14,791 nucleotides of DNA from Devosia sp. (GCA_028290685.1 JAQGJI010000019.1:1-14791), one strand, 5' to 3'; numbered from the stretch's first letter, positions 1 through 7,245 are shown. The notes: generated by a model from the letters alone, not told the origin. A program made the numbers and translations.

Positions 1-852
1 CGGCAGATCCCGAGCCTGATGGCATTGGCGATCGATCATCGCAGCCAGTTCGAGGAACTGGCGCAGGGCGACCCCGCTATGCTGGCGCGCATTCCCGCGT
101 TCAAGGTTCTTGCGGTCAAGGCCGCAGCGCGAGTGGCCAAGGGGCGTCCCGGGTTTGGCATGCTGCTCGACGACAAGTACGGTCGGGACGCGCTGTTCGC
201 GGCGGGAGCCGAGGCGGATTTCTGGATTGCCCGGCCGATTGAACTGCCCGGCTCACGGCCGCTTCAATTCGAGTTTTCACAGGATGTCGGCGCCCGAATC
301 GTAGACTGGCCGGTGGATCATTGCATCAAGGTGCTGTGCTTTTACCATCCGGACGATCCGGCGGAACTCAAGCAGGTGCAGATCGAAAAGCTGCGCACGG
401 CCTACGATGCTGCCCGCAGGATCGGGCGCGATCTGCTGGTCGAGATTATTGCGGGCAAGCATGGTGGATTGAACAAGGATACGGTCAGCCGGGCTTTGGG
501 CGAGATCTACGATGTGGGCATAAAGCCCGACTGGTGGAAGCTCGAGACACAGGCGGATGCCGCAGCGTGGGATGCGATCGACGCGGTGATCGAGACGCGC
601 GATCCCCACTGCCGCGGCGTTGTGCTGCTGGGTCTGGAAGCACCGCAGGGCGTGCTGGAAGCGGGATTTGCGGCCGCACGCGGCTCGAGCACCGTCAGGG
701 GATTTGCCGTTGGCCGCACGATCTTTGCCGAAGCGGCGAAGGGGTGGCTGAACGGGGAAATCAGCGACGAGGCGGCGGTGGATGACATGGCGCGCCGGTT
801 CGGTGCGCTGGTCGAGGTCTGGGAACGACTGGGGGCAAGAGCGGCGGCCTGA
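1..852 (+). CDS. iolC: IolC C-terminal part: 5-dehydro-2-deoxygluconokinase with fused DUF2090 domain (5' truncated)
   Basis: The reading frame is open from the first base of the window, so this is the 3' part of a longer gene. An internal ATG at 19 is not the true start. The 283 residues seen match the DUF2090 (IolC C-terminal) region that follows the PfkB-type kinase domain in proteobacterial IolC proteins. Recognisable blocks are ALAIDHRSQFEEL near the start, DDKYGRDALF, RPIELPGSRPLQFEF, KVLCFYHPDD, EIIAGKHG, KPDWWKLE and a C-terminal FAVGRTIFAEAAKGWL. Full-length IolC phosphorylates 5-dehydro-2-deoxy-D-gluconate. The DUF2090 part is TIM-barrel/aldolase-like and is thought to split the phosphorylated product into malonate semialdehyde and dihydroxyacetone phosphate; that role is inferred from the family. 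The kinase domain lies outside the window. The gene sits at the head of iolD-iolE-iolB, which supports the call. Confidence 0.9.
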   Translation, partial: RQIPSLMALAIDHRSQFEELAQGDPAMLARIPAFKVLAVKAAARVAKGRPGFGMLLDDKYGRDALFAAGAEADFWIARPIELPGSRPLQFEFSQDVGARIVDWPVDHCIKVLCFYHPDDPAELKQVQIEKLRTAYDAARRIGRDLLVEIIAGKHGGLNKDTVSRALGEIYDVGIKPDWWKLETQADAAAWDAIDAVIETRDPHCRGVVLLGLEAPQGVLEAGFAAARGSSTVRGFAVGRTIFAEAAKGWLNGEISDEAAVDDMARRFGALVEVWERLGARAAA

Positions 853-1003
853 GCCAGCCGGAGGCCCCCTCGCCCGTCTCGGCCACGCGCCGTGCTCTCC
901 CCAAAGGGGAGGAACAAGGGCGAAAATTCTGGTCCCCGTCGGGAGAGGGTAGCGCCCAGGCGCTGCTCAAGGGGATATGTCCCACCAACTGAGGATTGCG
1001 GCA
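853..1003. repeat. iolC-iolD intergenic gap with C-rich palindrome
   Basis: The 151-bp gap holds a C-rich block followed by a short perfect hairpin: CTCCCC at 897-902, AAA loop, GGGGAG at 906-911. The surrounding text (CCCCCTCGCCCGTCTCGGCC, then the hairpin) resembles the dispersed palindromic elements common between genes in Hyphomicrobiales genomes. I see no convincing promoter and no gene. It could act as a transcript-processing or stability element between iolC and iolD. Assignment to a repeat family rests on general appearance and on a similar C-rich element at 2864-2975. Confidence 0.4.
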
Positions 1004-2851
1004 ATGAGCCAGACGACTATCCGACTGACGATGGCGCAAGCCGTGGCACGGTTCCTGACCATGCAGAAGACCGTCGTGGACGAGCAAACCGTGCCGATCT
1101 TTGGCGGGGTGTTTGCCATCTTCGGGCACGGCAATGTTGCGGGGCTCGGTGAGGCGTTGCACGGGGTCAAGGATACGCTGCCGACCTATCGGGCACAGAA
1201 CGAGCAGGGCATGGCGCATGCGGCGATCGCCTTTGCCAAGGCCAGTTTTCGCCGCCGCTTCATGGCGTGCACAAGTTCCATCGGGCCGGGCGCGCTCAAC
1301 ATGGTCACCGCAGCGGCGCTGGCGCATGTGAACCGGCTGCCCGTGTTGCTGCTGCCGGGCGATGTGTTTGCCAACCGCCTGCCGGACCCCGTGCTGCAGC
1401 AGGTGGAGAATTTCGCTGACGGCACTGTCACCGCCAATGACTGTTTCAGGCCGGTCAGCCGCTATTTCGACCGCATTACCCGCCCCGAACAGATCATGCC
1501 GGCGCTGCGCCGGGCCATGCAGGTTTTGACGGACCCGGCGGAATGCGGCCCCGTCACGCTGAGCCTTTGCCAGGATGTGCAGGCAGAGGCCTATGATTAT
1601 CCCGAGAGCTTCTTTGCGGAGAAGATCTGGCCGGTGCGGCGGACCATGCCCGACGCGGACGAGTTCGCTGCCGCGGCAACAGCGCTGCTCCATGCCAGCA
1701 AGCCGGTCATCATTGCTGGTGGCGGGGTGCTCTATTCGGAGGCGAGTGCGGCGCTGACCACATTTGCGGAGCGCTATGGCGTGCCGGTGCTCGAAACGCA
1801 GGCCGGCAAGTCCAGCCTGCCGCATGAGCACAAGCTCAACATGGGTTCGGTCGGGGTGACAGGAACATCGGCGTCCAACGCCCTGGCCGAAGAGGCGGAC
1901 CTGGTCTTGGCGGTCGGGACCCGGCTGCAGGATTTTACGACCGGCTCCTGGGCCCTGTTCAAGAACCAGAACATGCAGATCGTCGGGCTCAACGTGCAAG
2001 TGTTCGACGCCTACAAGCACGGCGCATTGCCGCTGGTGGCCGATGCGCGCGCCGGGCTGGAGGCGCTTCATGTCGCCCTGACCGGCTGGCAGGCCGATCC
2101 TGAATGGACGGCCCGGGCCAAGGCGGGCAAGGACGAGTGGCTGGTTGCGGCGGATCGCGCAACATCGAGCACCAATGCCGAACTGCCCTCGGACGCACAG
2201 GTGATCGGAGCGGTACAGCGCGCGCGGGAAAATGCGATTCTGGTTTGCGCCGCTGGCGGGCTGCCGGGCGAGCTGCACAAGCTGTGGCGGGCGCAAGGCC
2301 CGGGCAGCTATCACATGGAATATGGGTTTTCGACCATGGGCTATGAGATCGCAGGGGGCCTGGGCGTGAAACTGGCGCGGCCCAACGATGATGTCGTGGT
2401 CATGGTGGGTGATGGCAGTTACATGATGCTGAACTCGGAGATCGCGAGTTCGATCATGCTGGGCGCCAAGCTGACCATAGTGGTGCTCGACAATGCCGGC
2501 TATGGCTGCATCAACCGGCTGCAGATGGCGACTGGCGGCGCCAACTTCAACAATCTGTTGAAGGACACCCATCATGTGACGCTGCCCGGCATCGATTTTG
2601 CCGCGCACGCGGCTTCGATGGGAGCAATCTCGCGCAAGGTGAAATCCCTCGCAGAGCTGGAGACTGCATTGCAGGAGAGTGAGGGCAATGATCGGACCAC
2701 CGTGATCGTGATCGACACTGACCCGCTGATTACCACCGAAGCAGGCGGGCACTGGTGGGATGTTGCGGTGCCCGAGGTCAGCGAGCGAGCGCAGGTCAAT
2801 GCAGCGCGCCAAGCCTATGTGGAGGCGCTCAAGGCCCAGCGGGCGGGGTGA
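1004..2851 (+). CDS. iolD: 3D-(3,5/4)-trihydroxycyclohexane-1,2-dione acylhydrolase (decyclizing) IolD
   Basis: IolD is a thiamine diphosphate (ThDP) enzyme that hydrolytically opens the ring of 3D-trihydroxycyclohexane-1,2-dione to give 5-deoxyglucuronate, the third step of inositol breakdown. The 615-residue product has the acetohydroxyacid-synthase-like layout: N-terminal pyrimidine-binding domain with the expected catalytic glutamate (E67 in YRAQNEQGM), central domain, and C-terminal ThDP-binding domain with the GDG...DN motif (G469-D470-G471 to D496-N497). I chose the ATG at 1004 because GAGG (991-994) lies 9 bases upstream and the protein then begins close to a typical IolD N-terminus (MSQTTIRLTMAQA). 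An in-frame ATG at 977 would add 9 residues, but its AAGGGG is only 2 bases away, too close to serve as a ribosome binding site. The length is normal for the family. It is probably co-transcribed with iolC. Confidence 0.95.
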   Translation: MSQTTIRLTMAQAVARFLTMQKTVVDEQTVPIFGGVFAIFGHGNVAGLGEALHGVKDTLPTYRAQNEQGMAHAAIAFAKASFRRRFMACTSSIGPGALNMVTAAALAHVNRLPVLLLPGDVFANRLPDPVLQQVENFADGTVTANDCFRPVSRYFDRITRPEQIMPALRRAMQVLTDPAECGPVTLSLCQDVQAEAYDYPESFFAEKIWPVRRTMPDADEFAAAATALLHASKPVIIAGGGVLYSEASAALTTFAERYGVPVLETQAGKSSLPHEHKLNMGSVGVTGTSASNALAEEADLVLAVGTRLQDFTTGSWALFKNQNMQIVGLNVQVFDAYKHGALPLVADARAGLEALHVALTGWQADPEWTARAKAGKDEWLVAADRATSSTNAELPSDAQVIGAVQRARENAILVCAAGGLPGELHKLWRAQGPGSYHMEYGFSTMGYEIAGGLGVKLARPNDDVVVMVGDGSYMMLNSEIASSIMLGAKLTIVVLDNAGYGCINRLQMATGGANFNNLLKDTHHVTLPGIDFAAHAASMGAISRKVKSLAELETALQESEGNDRTTVIVIDTDPLITTEAGGHWWDVAVPEVSERAQVNAARQAYVEALKAQRAG

Positions 2852-2863
2852 GTTCTCCCGTCA

Positions 2864-2975
2864 AGCCCCTCCCCCTTGAAGGGAGGGGTTGGGGTGGCAG
2901 TGCTGCGCAAGCCGCAGGTTCGAACGTCCTCGATAGGCAGCACCCCAACCCTGATCCCTCCTCTCAAGGGCGAGG
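2864..2975. repeat. Palindromic dispersed-type repeat between iolD and iolE
   Basis: The iolD-iolE gap (2852-3010) is largely a nested palindrome. The left arm has CCCCTCCC at 2866-2873 facing GGGAGGGG at 2881-2888. The right arm has TCCCTC and GAGGGA around 2956-2975. The two arms also pair over longer range: GGGTTGGGGTG (2886-2896) is an exact reverse complement of CACCCCAACCC (2941-2951). The middle holds a further GTGCTGC/GCAGCAC pair. The layout matches small repeated intergenic elements of Hyphomicrobiales. No coding sequence is evident. Within an operon it may affect processing or differential stability of the iolD and iolE segments. Confidence 0.6.
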
Positions 2976-3010
2976 GAGACGACTAGAAAATCGGAGCTGG
3001 AAGCAAAAAC

Positions 3011-3928
3011 ATGAAAGCCAAGCTTGGTATGTCGCCCATCGCGTGGTGGAACGATGATCTGGTGGAACTCAGCGATGATGTGTCGCTGGAGGAGTGCCTG
3101 CGCCAGTCCCGCTCCGCCGGGTTCACGGGAATGGAAAAAGGCCGCCGATTTCCCGATGACCCCGCAGTCATGCTGCCCATTCTGCGCGCTGCCGACGTTA
3201 CGCTGTGCGGAGGCTGGTTCTCCGGAACGCTCGTGGACGACGAGCTATCGGCCAACAAGGACCGCATCAGCCCGATGATCGAGCTGTTCAAGGCGGTGAA
3301 TGCGCCATGCATCGTTTATGGCGAGGTTGGCCGCTCGATCCAGGGAGACCGCTCCCGGCCGCTGGCAAGCAAACCCAGGCTGAGCGACGAGGAGATGAAG
3401 GCTTACGGGCGCAGGATGACCCAATTTGGCGAATGGTGCGCCGAGCAGGGCATGCCGCTGAGCTATCATCACCATATGGCCGCCGTGGTGGAAACCGAGG
3501 CCGAGCTGGATGCGTTCATGCAAGCTTCCGGGCCCGGCATTCCACTGCTGCTCGATGCCGGGCACCTGGCGTTTGCGGGCGGGGATGTTTTGCGCGCTAT
3601 CGACAAGCACCATGCACGCATCAACCACGTGCACGTCAAGGACGTGCGCCTGGGGGTGATCGAAAAGCTTGATCGCAACACGCAGTCGTTTCTTGATGCG
3701 GTTGCGCTGGGGGCATTTACGGTTCCGGGCGATGGATCGCTGGATTTCGGAGCAATCGTGCAGCGCTTTGCCGATCATGGCTATGAAGGCTGGTTCGTGG
3801 TCGAGGCTGAGCAGGACCCAAAGGCCAATCCGCCGCTGCGGATGGCGCAGGTGGGGCACAAGGAGCTCATGCGCGTGATGACGGCCGCGGGCTATACAGT
3901 TGAAACCGAGGGCTTTCCCAAGGGTTGA
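3011..3928 (+). CDS. iolE: Myo-inosose-2 dehydratase IolE
   Basis: IolE dehydrates 2-keto-myo-inositol (scyllo-inosose) to 3D-(3,5/4)-trihydroxycyclohexane-1,2-dione, the second step of the pathway. The 305-residue protein has the xylose isomerase-like TIM barrel of the family. Its N-terminus, MKAKLGMSPIAWWNDDL, is typical. Likely metal and active-site segments are the histidine cluster YHHHM (152-156), LLDAGH (D182, H185), NHVHVKD (H206, H208) and the C-terminal VVEAEQDP (E265, E267, D269). The length is normal. GGAAG at 2999-3003 lies 7 bases before the ATG, which supports this start. It follows iolD on the same strand across a palindromic repeat and is followed after 43 bases by a small membrane protein gene, then iolB. 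Confidence 0.95.
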   Translation: MKAKLGMSPIAWWNDDLVELSDDVSLEECLRQSRSAGFTGMEKGRRFPDDPAVMLPILRAADVTLCGGWFSGTLVDDELSANKDRISPMIELFKAVNAPCIVYGEVGRSIQGDRSRPLASKPRLSDEEMKAYGRRMTQFGEWCAEQGMPLSYHHHMAAVVETEAELDAFMQASGPGIPLLLDAGHLAFAGGDVLRAIDKHHARINHVHVKDVRLGVIEKLDRNTQSFLDAVALGAFTVPGDGSLDFGAIVQRFADHGYEGWFVVEAEQDPKANPPLRMAQVGHKELMRVMTAAGYTVETEGFPKG

Positions 3929-3971
3929 GCTTTCCTTACAAGGCCGGTCTGAACAGCAGGAGGATAGGCGG

Positions 3972-4223
3972 TTGGCCTTGAACAGTAGCGATGCAAACTG
4001 GTTTCGATCGAAGCGGCTGCGAATAGCCATCACGGCGGGCCTTGCCATATGGCTTGCCGTTGAACTGTATTGGGGAGACCAGTTCTGGGCTTTCCTGGTC
4101 GGTTTCGCCCTGCTCTATTCGCTTTACAACTTCTTTTATGCCTTTCCCAAGGAGCAGTCCAAGAATGGCGACCCAGACCAATCTGCGCCTCCGCCCCCAG
4201 GCGAAGACGGGCCTCGTTCATGA
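3972..4223 (+). CDS. Small two-helix membrane protein inside the iol operon, unrecognised
   Basis: I do not recognise this gene. It encodes 83 residues from a TTG at 3972. A perfect AGGAGG (3958-3963) stands 8 bases upstream, which is why I prefer this TTG over the TTG at 3900 inside iolE. A second TTG at 3978 is also possible. The product has a short basic N-terminus (FRSKRLR), two hydrophobic helices at about 18-34 and 38-58 separated by a short acidic turn, and a hydrophilic proline-rich tail (SAPPPPGEDG). The basic N-terminus predicts that both termini face the cytoplasm. Its last 59 bases overlap the start of iolB in another frame, and the iolB ribosome binding site lies within its codons. 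Tight packing between iolE and iolB suggests translation coupled to iolB and a link to inositol use or uptake, but no function can be assigned. Confidence 0.65.
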   Translation: MALNSSDANWFRSKRLRIAITAGLAIWLAVELYWGDQFWAFLVGFALLYSLYNFFYAFPKEQSKNGDPDQSAPPPPGEDGPRS

Positions 4224-4968
4224 TGTGACGCCCGCCTCCGCGGGCTGGAATTATGTCGGCTTCGCACTGCACAAGCTGGGCGAGGGCGAAGTCGCGGGGG
4301 GCGAGGCAGGGTTGAACGAACTCTGCCTGGTCCTGGTCAGCGGCAAGGCGCGAATAGCGGTCGACGGGGTGGACCTGGGTGAGATCGGGGAACGCATGAG
4401 CCCCTTCGAGGGGGCGCCATGGGCAGTTTATGTGCCGATGGGGAGCGAGTGGGCCGCCGATGCGACAACGGCTCTGGAGTTGGCGGTTTGTGCTGCGCCC
4501 GGCGGGGGCTACCATACGGCGCGGTTGATTGCGCCGGGTACGCATCCGCGCATCACCCGCGGCAAGGGCGCCAACGTGCGCCATGTCCACAACATCATGC
4601 CCGAGGACGACGGCGCTGCCCATTCCCTGCTGGTGGTGGAGGTGATCACCCCGCAGGGCAATACGTCATCCTATCCGCCGCACAAGCATGACCAGGATAA
4701 CCTGCCCCACGAAAGCCAGCTGGAAGAGACCTATTTTCATCGGCTCAATCCGCCCCAGGGCTTCGCCATGCAGCGCGTTTATACCGATGACCGAAGCCTT
4801 GATGAGGCGCTGGTGATCGAGGATGGAGACGTGACGCTGGTGCCCAAGGGGTATCATCCGGTGGCGACTACGGCCGGCTACGACCTTTATTACCTCAATG
4901 TCATGGCCGGGCCCAGGCGAGTGTGGAAGTTCCACAACGCGCCCGAGCATGAGTGGTTGTTGTCGTAG
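4165..4968 (+). CDS. iolB: 5-deoxy-glucuronate isomerase IolB
   Basis: IolB converts 5-deoxy-D-glucuronate to 5-dehydro-2-deoxy-D-gluconate, the substrate of IolC. The 267-residue protein is a bicupin of normal family length. Likely metal-binding residues lie in the second cupin: the SSYPPHKHD segment (H173, H175), the LEETYFHR segment (E187, E188) and a later KGYHPV histidine (H231). I chose the ATG at 4165 because AAGGAG (4149-4154) lies 10 bases upstream and the protein then starts where IolB homologues do; the open frame upstream to 4042 lacks family-like sequence. The first 59 bases overlap the 3' end of the small membrane protein gene in a different frame. iolB is the last + strand gene of the cluster and faces iolG. 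Confidence 0.95.
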   Translation: MATQTNLRLRPQAKTGLVHDVTPASAGWNYVGFALHKLGEGEVAGGEAGLNELCLVLVSGKARIAVDGVDLGEIGERMSPFEGAPWAVYVPMGSEWAADATTALELAVCAAPGGGYHTARLIAPGTHPRITRGKGANVRHVHNIMPEDDGAAHSLLVVEVITPQGNTSSYPPHKHDQDNLPHESQLEETYFHRLNPPQGFAMQRVYTDDRSLDEALVIEDGDVTLVPKGYHPVATTAGYDLYYLNVMAGPRRVWKFHNAPEHEWLLS

Positions 4969-4996
4969 GCTTCGTCATACTGGCGCCCATAAGCCC

Positions 4997-5121
4997 GATG
5001 TCATTGCGGCGCACGCCGTGCCCCTATCGAGATCACCCCGCGGCCGCCCGGGGGGTCGTGCAGCAACCGGGGGTCTCGGGTCAGGCCAGGATGGATCCCG
5101 GATCGCGTCCGGGATGACATC
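4997..5121. repeat. Dispersed-type palindromic element with 8-bp inverted ends between iolB and iolG
   Basis: The gap 4969-5162 between the convergent iolB and iolG genes holds a 125-bp unit bounded by perfect inverted 8-mers: GATGTCAT at 4997-5004 and ATGACATC at 5114-5121. Inside the right end is a strong hairpin, ATCCCGGA (5095-5102), loop TCGCG, TCCGGGAT (5108-5115). A second G/C palindrome lies around 5033-5066 (ACCCC...GGGGGT). The phrase GGATCCCGGA...TCCGGGATGACA is familiar from repeated intergenic elements of many alphaproteobacteria. The hairpins may serve as a bidirectional terminator for the two converging genes, although no T-run follows. No coding sequence was seen. Confidence 0.65.
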
Positions 5122-5162
5122 GTGGGTTTGGAACACTGATGCCCGCTGCTCGATGAAAGGGG

Positions 5163-6200
5163 CTACTGCCGGGGCGAAGCGCTGTTGCCTGCCAGCCCGC
5201 CTGTGACCTCGCTCACCTTGACGGCGCGACCTTCGTTGACGGACCGCACGGCGGCCTCGGCCAGCGCCAGCGCAATCAAGCCATCCAGGCCGCTCGGATT
5301 TGCCGGGGATCCGGTTTCCAGCGCATCGATGAACGTGCTGATCTCGCGGGCGTAGGCCTCGGTGTAGCGGGTCATGAAGAAGTCGTGCAGGGGCGGCCGG
5401 GTATAGCCGCCGGCATTGGCGAGTTCGATCGAAACGGGGCGCTGGTTTTCCGCCGATACGGCCCCCTTGGAGCCGTGCACTTCAATGCGCTGGTCGTAGC
5501 CATAGGTGGCGCGGCGGGAGTTGGAGATGGTGGCGTGCTTGCCCGAAGCGGTGGACAGCATGACCGAAACGCTGTCGTAGTCGCCAGCCTCGCCAATGGC
5601 AGGATCAACCAGAACCGAGGCTTGCGCGCTGACGGTGTCGATCTCCTCGCCCAGCATGTAGCGCGCCATGTCGAAATCGTGGATCGTCATGTCGCGAAAG
5701 ATGCCGCCGGAACGCTTGATGTAATCGACCGGTGGAGCACCCGGGTCGCGGGACACGATGGTCACCATTTCGACCTCGCCGATCTGCCCCTCGTCGATCA
5801 CTTTGCGCATGGCCTGGAAGTGCGGGTCGAAGCGGCGGTTGAAGCCCACCATCAGGGTGCCGCCTTCCTGGTCCACGATCTTCAGGCAAGCCTTGACGCG
5901 CTCGACGTCAAGGTCGATCGGCTTTTCACAGAAGATGGCCTTGCCCGCCCGGGAGAACTGCTCGATCAGATCGGCATGGGTATCGGTCGGGGTGCAGATT
6001 ACCACGGCATCGATGTCATCGGAGCGCAGGATAGCCTCGATGGTGCGGATGGTGCAGCCATATTGGTGTGCGACAGCGCCGGCAGCTTGCTCCATTGCGT
6101 CGGCTACGGCGACCAGTTGCGCCTTGGGGTTGGAGGTAATGGCTTTGGCGTGGACCTTGCCAATGCGCCCAGCGCCGAGCAGGCCGAAACGAACGGTCAT
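5163..6200 (-). CDS. iolG: Inositol 2-dehydrogenase IolG
   Basis: IolG oxidises myo-inositol to 2-keto-myo-inositol with NAD+, the first step of the pathway. The 345-residue protein belongs to the Gfo/Idh/MocA family. A Rossmann motif GAGRIG lies at residues 9-14, the family EKP motif at 92-94 (FCEKPIDL), and the catalytic region GGIFRDMTIHDFDMARYM carries D170, H174 and D177. The length and the GGIFRDMTIHDFDM signature fit inositol dehydrogenases rather than generic oxidoreductases. GGAG sits 7 bases before the ATG at 6200. The gene is separated from the other iol genes, running convergent to iolB and following the MerR gene on the same strand by 52 bases. A short perfect hairpin (6218-6233) lies in that gap. 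No clear promoter of its own is visible, so read-through from merR remains possible. Confidence 0.92.
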   Translation of the reverse strand: MTVRFGLLGAGRIGKVHAKAITSNPKAQLVAVADAMEQAAGAVAHQYGCTIRTIEAILRSDDIDAVVICTPTDTHADLIEQFSRAGKAIFCEKPIDLDVERVKACLKIVDQEGGTLMVGFNRRFDPHFQAMRKVIDEGQIGEVEMVTIVSRDPGAPPVDYIKRSGGIFRDMTIHDFDMARYMLGEEIDTVSAQASVLVDPAIGEAGDYDSVSVMLSTASGKHATISNSRRATYGYDQRIEVHGSKGAVSAENQRPVSIELANAGGYTRPPLHDFFMTRYTEAYAREISTFIDALETGSPANPSGLDGLIALALAEAAVRSVNEGRAVKVSEVTGGLAGNSASPRQ

Positions 6201-6217
6201 GTGGTGTCTCCGAAGTG

Positions 6218-6233
6218 CGCGCCATCAGGCGCG
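6218..6233 (-). other. Short hairpin between merR and iolG
   Basis: CGCGCC (6218-6223), loop ATCA, GGCGCG (6228-6233) forms a perfect 6-bp stem in the 52-base gap between the merR stop and the iolG start. No T-run follows on the - strand, so it is at best a weak terminator or a structure in the iolG leader. Confidence 0.35.
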
Positions 6234-6252
6234 GATAGGTGAAAGGAGAAAA

Positions 6253-6708
6253 TCAGGTTTCGCGAGCGCGTTCGAGGATGCGCTTGCACTCAAGCAGTTC
6301 GCGCAGGACCTCGGAGAGCTTGTCCCGCGATTCTCGATCCAGCGCGGGGCTCGCCAGCATGACGGCCTCTTCGATCTCGGCCTCGTCGCCAGCAGCCTCG
6401 GCTTGCTCGATCAGGGGAAGGATGTCTTCGAGCGGCTTGCCTTCACCAACCGCAACCACATAGCGGCTGCCATTGTCCTTGAGAATGCGCTGCACGCCCT
6501 TGATGGTAAAGCCTTGATCATAAAGCAGATGGCGTATGCCGCGCAGCAGCAGCACATCTTCGGGGCGGTAATACCGCCGCCCGCCGCCGCGCTTGAGCGG
6601 TTTTATGGTGCTGAATCGGGTCTCCCAGAAGCGGAGCACGTGCTGGGGAAGGTCCAGCTCTTCGGCGGCTTCTGAAATCGTCCGGAATGCGTCTGGCGAC
6701 TTGTCCAC
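6253..6708 (-). CDS. MerR-family transcriptional regulator
   Basis: The product is a 151-residue DNA-binding protein of the MerR family. The winged helix-turn-helix covers about residues 8-75: FRTISEAAEEL, the helix around LPQHVLRFWETRF, then GGGRRYYRPEDVLLL (R44, R45, Y46, Y47) and the second helical part up to GVQRIL. An acidic linker and a C-terminal leucine-rich helix (about 125-150) probably form the dimerisation coiled coil. No metal-binding cysteine pattern is present, so it is not a metal sensor of the classical kind. The start is a GTG at 6708, 24 bases after the ihfA stop, with no good ribosome binding site visible; coupling to ihfA is possible. A MerR gene directly behind ihfA is a conserved arrangement in alphaproteobacteria. 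Its ligand and targets are not known to me. Confidence 0.88.
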   Translation of the reverse strand: MDKSPDAFRTISEAAEELDLPQHVLRFWETRFSTIKPLKRGGGRRYYRPEDVLLLRGIRHLLYDQGFTIKGVQRILKDNGSRYVVAVGEGKPLEDILPLIEQAEAAGDEAEIEEAVMLASPALDRESRDKLSEVLRELLECKRILERARET

Positions 6709-6732
6709 GGAGCTGAGACTCGCTGGGATTGC

Positions 6733-7044
6733 TTATTTTCCAGCGCTAACCATAGATTTGTTGATCTTGGACTTCAACACATTGGACGGTTTGAACACAA
6801 GAACATCGCGGGGCAGGATTGGCACCTCTTCGCCGGTCTTGGGATTGCGCCCGATGCGCTCGTTCTTGGAGCGAACCTGGAACGAGCCAAAGGAGGAAAG
6901 CTTGACGTTCTTGCCCTCGACCAGGGCATCCCCGATCAATTCCAGAACCCGCTCCACCAGTTCTGCCGATTCCGTCCGGGAAAGGCCGACCGACCCGTAA
7001 ACCGCTTCGGCAAGGTCCGCCCTAGTCACTGTCTTTTGCGCCAT
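6733..7044 (-). CDS. ihfA: Integration host factor subunit alpha
   Basis: IhfA pairs with IhfB to form a sequence-specific DNA-bending protein of the nucleoid, used in transcription regulation, replication and recombination. The 103-residue protein shows the HU/IHF fold: N-terminal helices (TRADLAEAVY, then ESAELVERVLELIGDAL), the core KLSSFGSFQVRSK, and the DNA-binding beta-arm with GRNPKTGEEVPI, whose proline (P68) is the DNA-intercalating residue. I chose the ATG at 7044, where family members begin (MAQKTVTRADLAEAVY); an upstream TTG at 7056 would add four residues. Only a weak G-rich stretch precedes the start. The gene follows fabH after a 245-base gap that carries a candidate promoter, an IHF consensus site and hairpins, and it precedes merR. 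Confidence 0.95.
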   Translation of the reverse strand: MAQKTVTRADLAEAVYGSVGLSRTESAELVERVLELIGDALVEGKNVKLSSFGSFQVRSKNERIGRNPKTGEEVPILPRDVLVFKPSNVLKSKINKSMVSAGK

Positions 7045-7063
7045 TCGCACCCCCAAAACCGCC

Positions 7064-7107
7064 GGAAGGGATCACCTTCCAGTCCCGAGCCGGGCAAAGG
7101 CCCGCTC
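7064..7107 (-). other. Two consecutive hairpins in the ihfA leader
   Basis: GGAAGG (7064-7069), loop GATCA, CCTTCC (7075-7080) forms a perfect 6-bp stem about 20 bases before the ihfA ATG. Next to it, CGGGC (7091-7095), loop AAAG, GCCCG (7100-7104) forms a 5-bp stem that can be extended by GAG/CTC across a one-base bulge. On the - strand both would lie in the untranslated leader. No strong T-run follows, so a terminator is not clear. They may affect translation or mRNA stability. Confidence 0.4.
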
Positions 7108-7245
7108 CTGATCAAAGTTGCTCTCGGCGCCGCTCCCCTGGGAAGCGAGCCGGACACGGGATTTACTCCCTTACCAAAACGCAAAGGGGCTTCACAAACT
7201 GGTTGTGCAGCCAGGATTTGCGCCACGTCCTCCACCTGCAACCGA

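Noticed and set aside
977..1003. Upstream ATG of iolD at 977
   Set aside because: The AAGGGG is only 2 bases before it. The ATG at 1004 has well-spaced GAGG and gives the usual IolD N-terminus.
761..2812. A 683-codon open frame on the - strand across the iolC end and iolD
   Set aside because: It is antisense to clearly recognised iol genes. Its translation is rich in Arg, His and Gly with no domain, typical of an antisense shadow.
6201..6252. tRNA gene behind merR, as found in some alphaproteobacteria
   Set aside because: The gap is only 52 bases and no cloverleaf can be drawn.
5385..6675. Two long + strand frames (285 and 305 codons) across iolG and merR
   Set aside because: Both are antisense to recognised genes and have no recognisable domain.
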